NCBI GenBank assembly: GCA_963575745.1
Contig: CAUYUJ010014604.1
Span: forward strand, 94,087 to 158,086
Origin: Prorocentrum cordatum
Lineage: Eukaryota; Sar; Dinophyceae; Prorocentrales; Prorocentraceae
Reading direction: 5' to 3'
Length of the DNA: 64,000 nucleotides
In this document: positions 62,762 to 64,000 of the stretch, one piece after another
Layout: every line of letters begins with the position of its first letter
How positions within the stretch are numbered: position 1 is the stretch's first letter
Program-made: the position numbers and the translations under genes
Notes under the pieces: model-generated
The model's input: the letters and a program-made list of their open reading frames with translations, nothing else
The model's database searches: none
What the model was told of the DNA's origin: nothing

Positions 62762-62865
62762 CGAGGCTACTCGCGCGCCCTTTCCTTGTAGGCAGCCGCT
62801 GCTGCTTAGCACTGTTTTTTCCGCATAATGTAGAAGTGCGGTACCTGCTCGTCTCCTCCCCCTCC
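62762..62865 (+). other. copia-1 3' untranslated region
   Basis: Starts within a hairpin (GCGAG-GCTA-CTCGC, 62,761-62,774). Just before the 3' LTR the + strand is CTCCTCCCCCTCC, pyrimidine-rich, where a purine tract is expected. Confidence 0.75.
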
Positions 62866-62867
62866 GA

Positions 62868-63151
62868 CTTTAAACGGAGAAGGTTAAAGGCGAGGTATAA
62901 ATCGAGCATGTACCGCTGCCGTGCCTGGCTCAAGCCGGGCCCGGCCAAATATATGACTGTGCCTCACTGAGGCGCACGACTTGCATCAGAGATCGGAAAA
63001 TACCTTTTCCATTGACGATGCCCATCCTATCCTTTACTCCAGATCCCATGCTTCGTCTTGCACTCTTGCTCATGCGATATGAGCCAAAGCCTGGGATATG
63101 GCAACGCTTAAAGCGTAACACATACCTAAGCTTACCAGCTTGTTTTCGACT
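62868..63151 (+). repeat. copia-1 3' LTR
   Basis: Identical to the 5' LTR except for one transition (T at 62,911). Includes the TATA box (62,896-62,902) and the Gag start ATG (63,018), from which a short chimeric frame runs into flanking DNA to 63,359. Confidence 0.95.
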
Positions 63152-63157
63152 CTTGGA

Positions 63158-63545
63158 GCGTCGGGAAGCCAAAAAAGGAGAAACCCGAACATGTGTCCAA
63201 AACCGAATGAACACCAATGAAGTTTGCCTATTGGGGCCCTCCTGTGAGTTCTGGAGGCCTCTGGAGGCCACGGTGGGCGTCTTGGGCCGATCTTGTGGCA
63301 TCGTCGGCCGATCTTTCGAGGATTCCAAGGGGTCTTGTACCGTCTGGGCGCTCTCTTGAGGCCGTCTTGGGCGCCTCCTGGGCCGTCTGGGGGGCCTTAG
63401 GCATCTCTGGCGGGCACTTGCCAGGACTTTGGCGGGATGCTTGTCGCGTCGGGACCCCCAGGGGCCGTCTCGCGCGCGCGAACTTGTTACATTGTTAATT
63501 TGTTTCCGGAGATTTTAGCACGCCTCTGGCCCACTGGGCGTGGCG
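63158..63545. other. 3' flank of copia-1, CTTGGG-type repeat
   Basis: Contains the continuation of the CTTGGG/GGCC degenerate repeat (about 63,220-63,420) seen upstream of the element. No gene. Confidence 0.55.
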
Positions 63546-63549
63546 AATT

Positions 63550-63745
63550 TCAAAATCGCGCTCTCGCGCGGGACGTCCACAATTTATCCAGGAATCGCGC
63601 TCTCGCGTGGGACGTCCCCGCAATTTTTTCAAACGCCGCGCCTTCGACGATCAGGAAACACGCTTTCGCTGTGGTTTTCTTGACGATTTATTTGGAGATC
63701 GCGCTATCGCTCAAGACGTCTTTGCGATTTATGCAGGAGGCACGC
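63550..63745 (+). repeat. Short tandem repeat, about 41-46-bp unit
   Basis: Copies of AATCGCGCTCTCGCGYGGGA followed by CGTCC at 63,552 and 63,593, with weaker copies to about 63,745 (GATCGCGCTATCGCTCAAGA). Confidence 0.7.
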
Positions 63746-64000
63746 TTCAGCGACCCGCCTGCTCGACCTGGCCGCTTTGGCCCGCTTTCCCGACCCGCCC
63801 GCTAGGGTGTACCCGCCCGATCTGCCCGTCTGGTTCTGAAGTGTGCTTTCTGCTCCTAGCCCCCTCCTTCTATTCTCTCTCGTGCTCCATCCTCCTCCCT
63901 GCCTCTTGTCCCTTCCTTCCATCCGTCCTCACGTCCCCAGCCTTAGGGGGGGCGCGAAATTCACGTTGCAGGTAAGAAAGATATAGACCCCCACGGGGGT
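63746..64000. other. Unassigned window end
   Basis: C/T-rich sequence; the last bases form ACCCCCACGGGGGT, a small palindrome. No gene recognised. Confidence 0.4.

Larger units (their letters stand above)
47083..62774 (+). repeat. Family of about 47 dispersed 14-15-nt hairpins within copia-1
   Basis: Perfect inverted repeats of 5 bp around a 4-nt (rarely 5-nt) loop, mostly GCGGG-GNNA-CCCGC. Starts: 47083, 47108, 47217, 48055, 48250, 48980, 49136, 49514, 49550, 49799, 50392, 50422, 50440, 51187, 51223, 51346, 51424, 52578, 52807, 52825, 53298, 53343, 53997, 54015, 54468, 54579, 54597, 54615, 55669, 55693, 55717, 55741, 55983, 56046, 56098, 57273, 57288, 57528, 58623, 58641, 58659, 58677, 60084, 60740, 62709, 62742, 62761. 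One-mismatch copies: 47232, 51205, 53325, 53691, 58605, 62189. The fifth stem pair is G-C, A-T (7 copies) or C-G (7 copies); the fourth is A-T in the last two. Usual translation is Ala-Gly-x-Pro-Ala, but other phases occur. Confidence 0.93.
46672..63157 (+). mobile_element. copia-1, giant 16.5-kb Ty1/copia-like LTR element with Tpt1 and RING domains
   Basis: The element proper is 46,678-63,151 (16,474 bp), flanked by CTTGGA at 46,672-46,677 and 63,152-63,157. The 284-bp LTRs differ at one base (C/T at 46,721 versus 62,911). Internal order is LTR-encoded Gag start, PBS, Gag, basic extension, acidic ORF, Tpt1 ORF, RING ORF, retropepsin, pol (methyltransferase-like, integrase, RT) and RNase H. 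That is about three times the usual copia length; the extra DNA is in the ORFs between Gag and protease and in the pol N-terminus. Reading frames change at about 48,702, 50,297, 52,860-52,950, 55,054-55,106, 55,869-55,959 and about 62,023, with stops at 48,208 and 56,160. Confidence 0.95.

Overview
The window looks like repeat-dominated nuclear DNA of a dinoflagellate. This is an inference from several signs. The Ty1/copia polyproteins carry the GDD/HVDD-type reverse transcriptase boxes and the SPPC-type methyltransferase-like domain that I associate with dinoflagellate elements. There is a Pif1-like helicase remnant with a GA...AG/G intron. Pyrimidine tracts and microsatellites are very abundant, and bacterial gene organisation is absent. 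I found no rRNA, tRNA, CRISPR array or intact single-copy host gene.

Layout. 1-20 kb holds four degenerate non-LTR (LINE) copies of one family. A1 and A2 are 3' pieces, B and D are near full length with ORF1, AP-endonuclease and RT, and C is internally deleted. Their 3' ends share a pyrimidine-rich tract containing a GC island, and B and D add a CTA microsatellite and palindromic repeats. 20-34 kb is AT-rich unassigned DNA, several minisatellites (90, 117 and about 70 bp), long microsatellites (ATC, TACA, GAG) and the helicase remnant at 27.3-28.2 kb. 34.5-35.9 kb is a minus-strand LINE of another clade. 39.3-45.4 kb is a 6.1-kb decayed Ty1/copia element (copia-2) with LTRs and a target-site duplication.

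The main object is at 46,678-63,151, a 16.5-kb Ty1/copia-like LTR retroelement (copia-1). Its two 284-bp LTRs differ at one base and are flanked by CTTGGA duplications, so it inserted recently. It encodes, in order: a Gag-like protein that starts inside the LTR and has two hydrophobic segments; a basic, readthrough-like extension; an acidic ORF with a degenerate zinc knuckle; an 884-codon ORF with a complete Tpt1/KptA RNA 2'-phosphotransferase domain (R-H-R-R tetrad present); a 748-codon ORF with a RING-H2 finger; a retropepsin; and a pol with methyltransferase-like segments, integrase, RT and RNase H. The ORFs overlap or are separated by single stops.

Throughout copia-1 there are about 47 perfect 14-15-nt hairpins, mostly GCGGG-GNNA-CCCGC. 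They have compensatory stem changes, occur in all three reading phases and once after the last stop, and are absent from the integrase and RT cores. I read this as a dispersed mini-palindrome family living inside one retroelement. The Tpt1 domain and these hairpins are the most unusual signals in the window.
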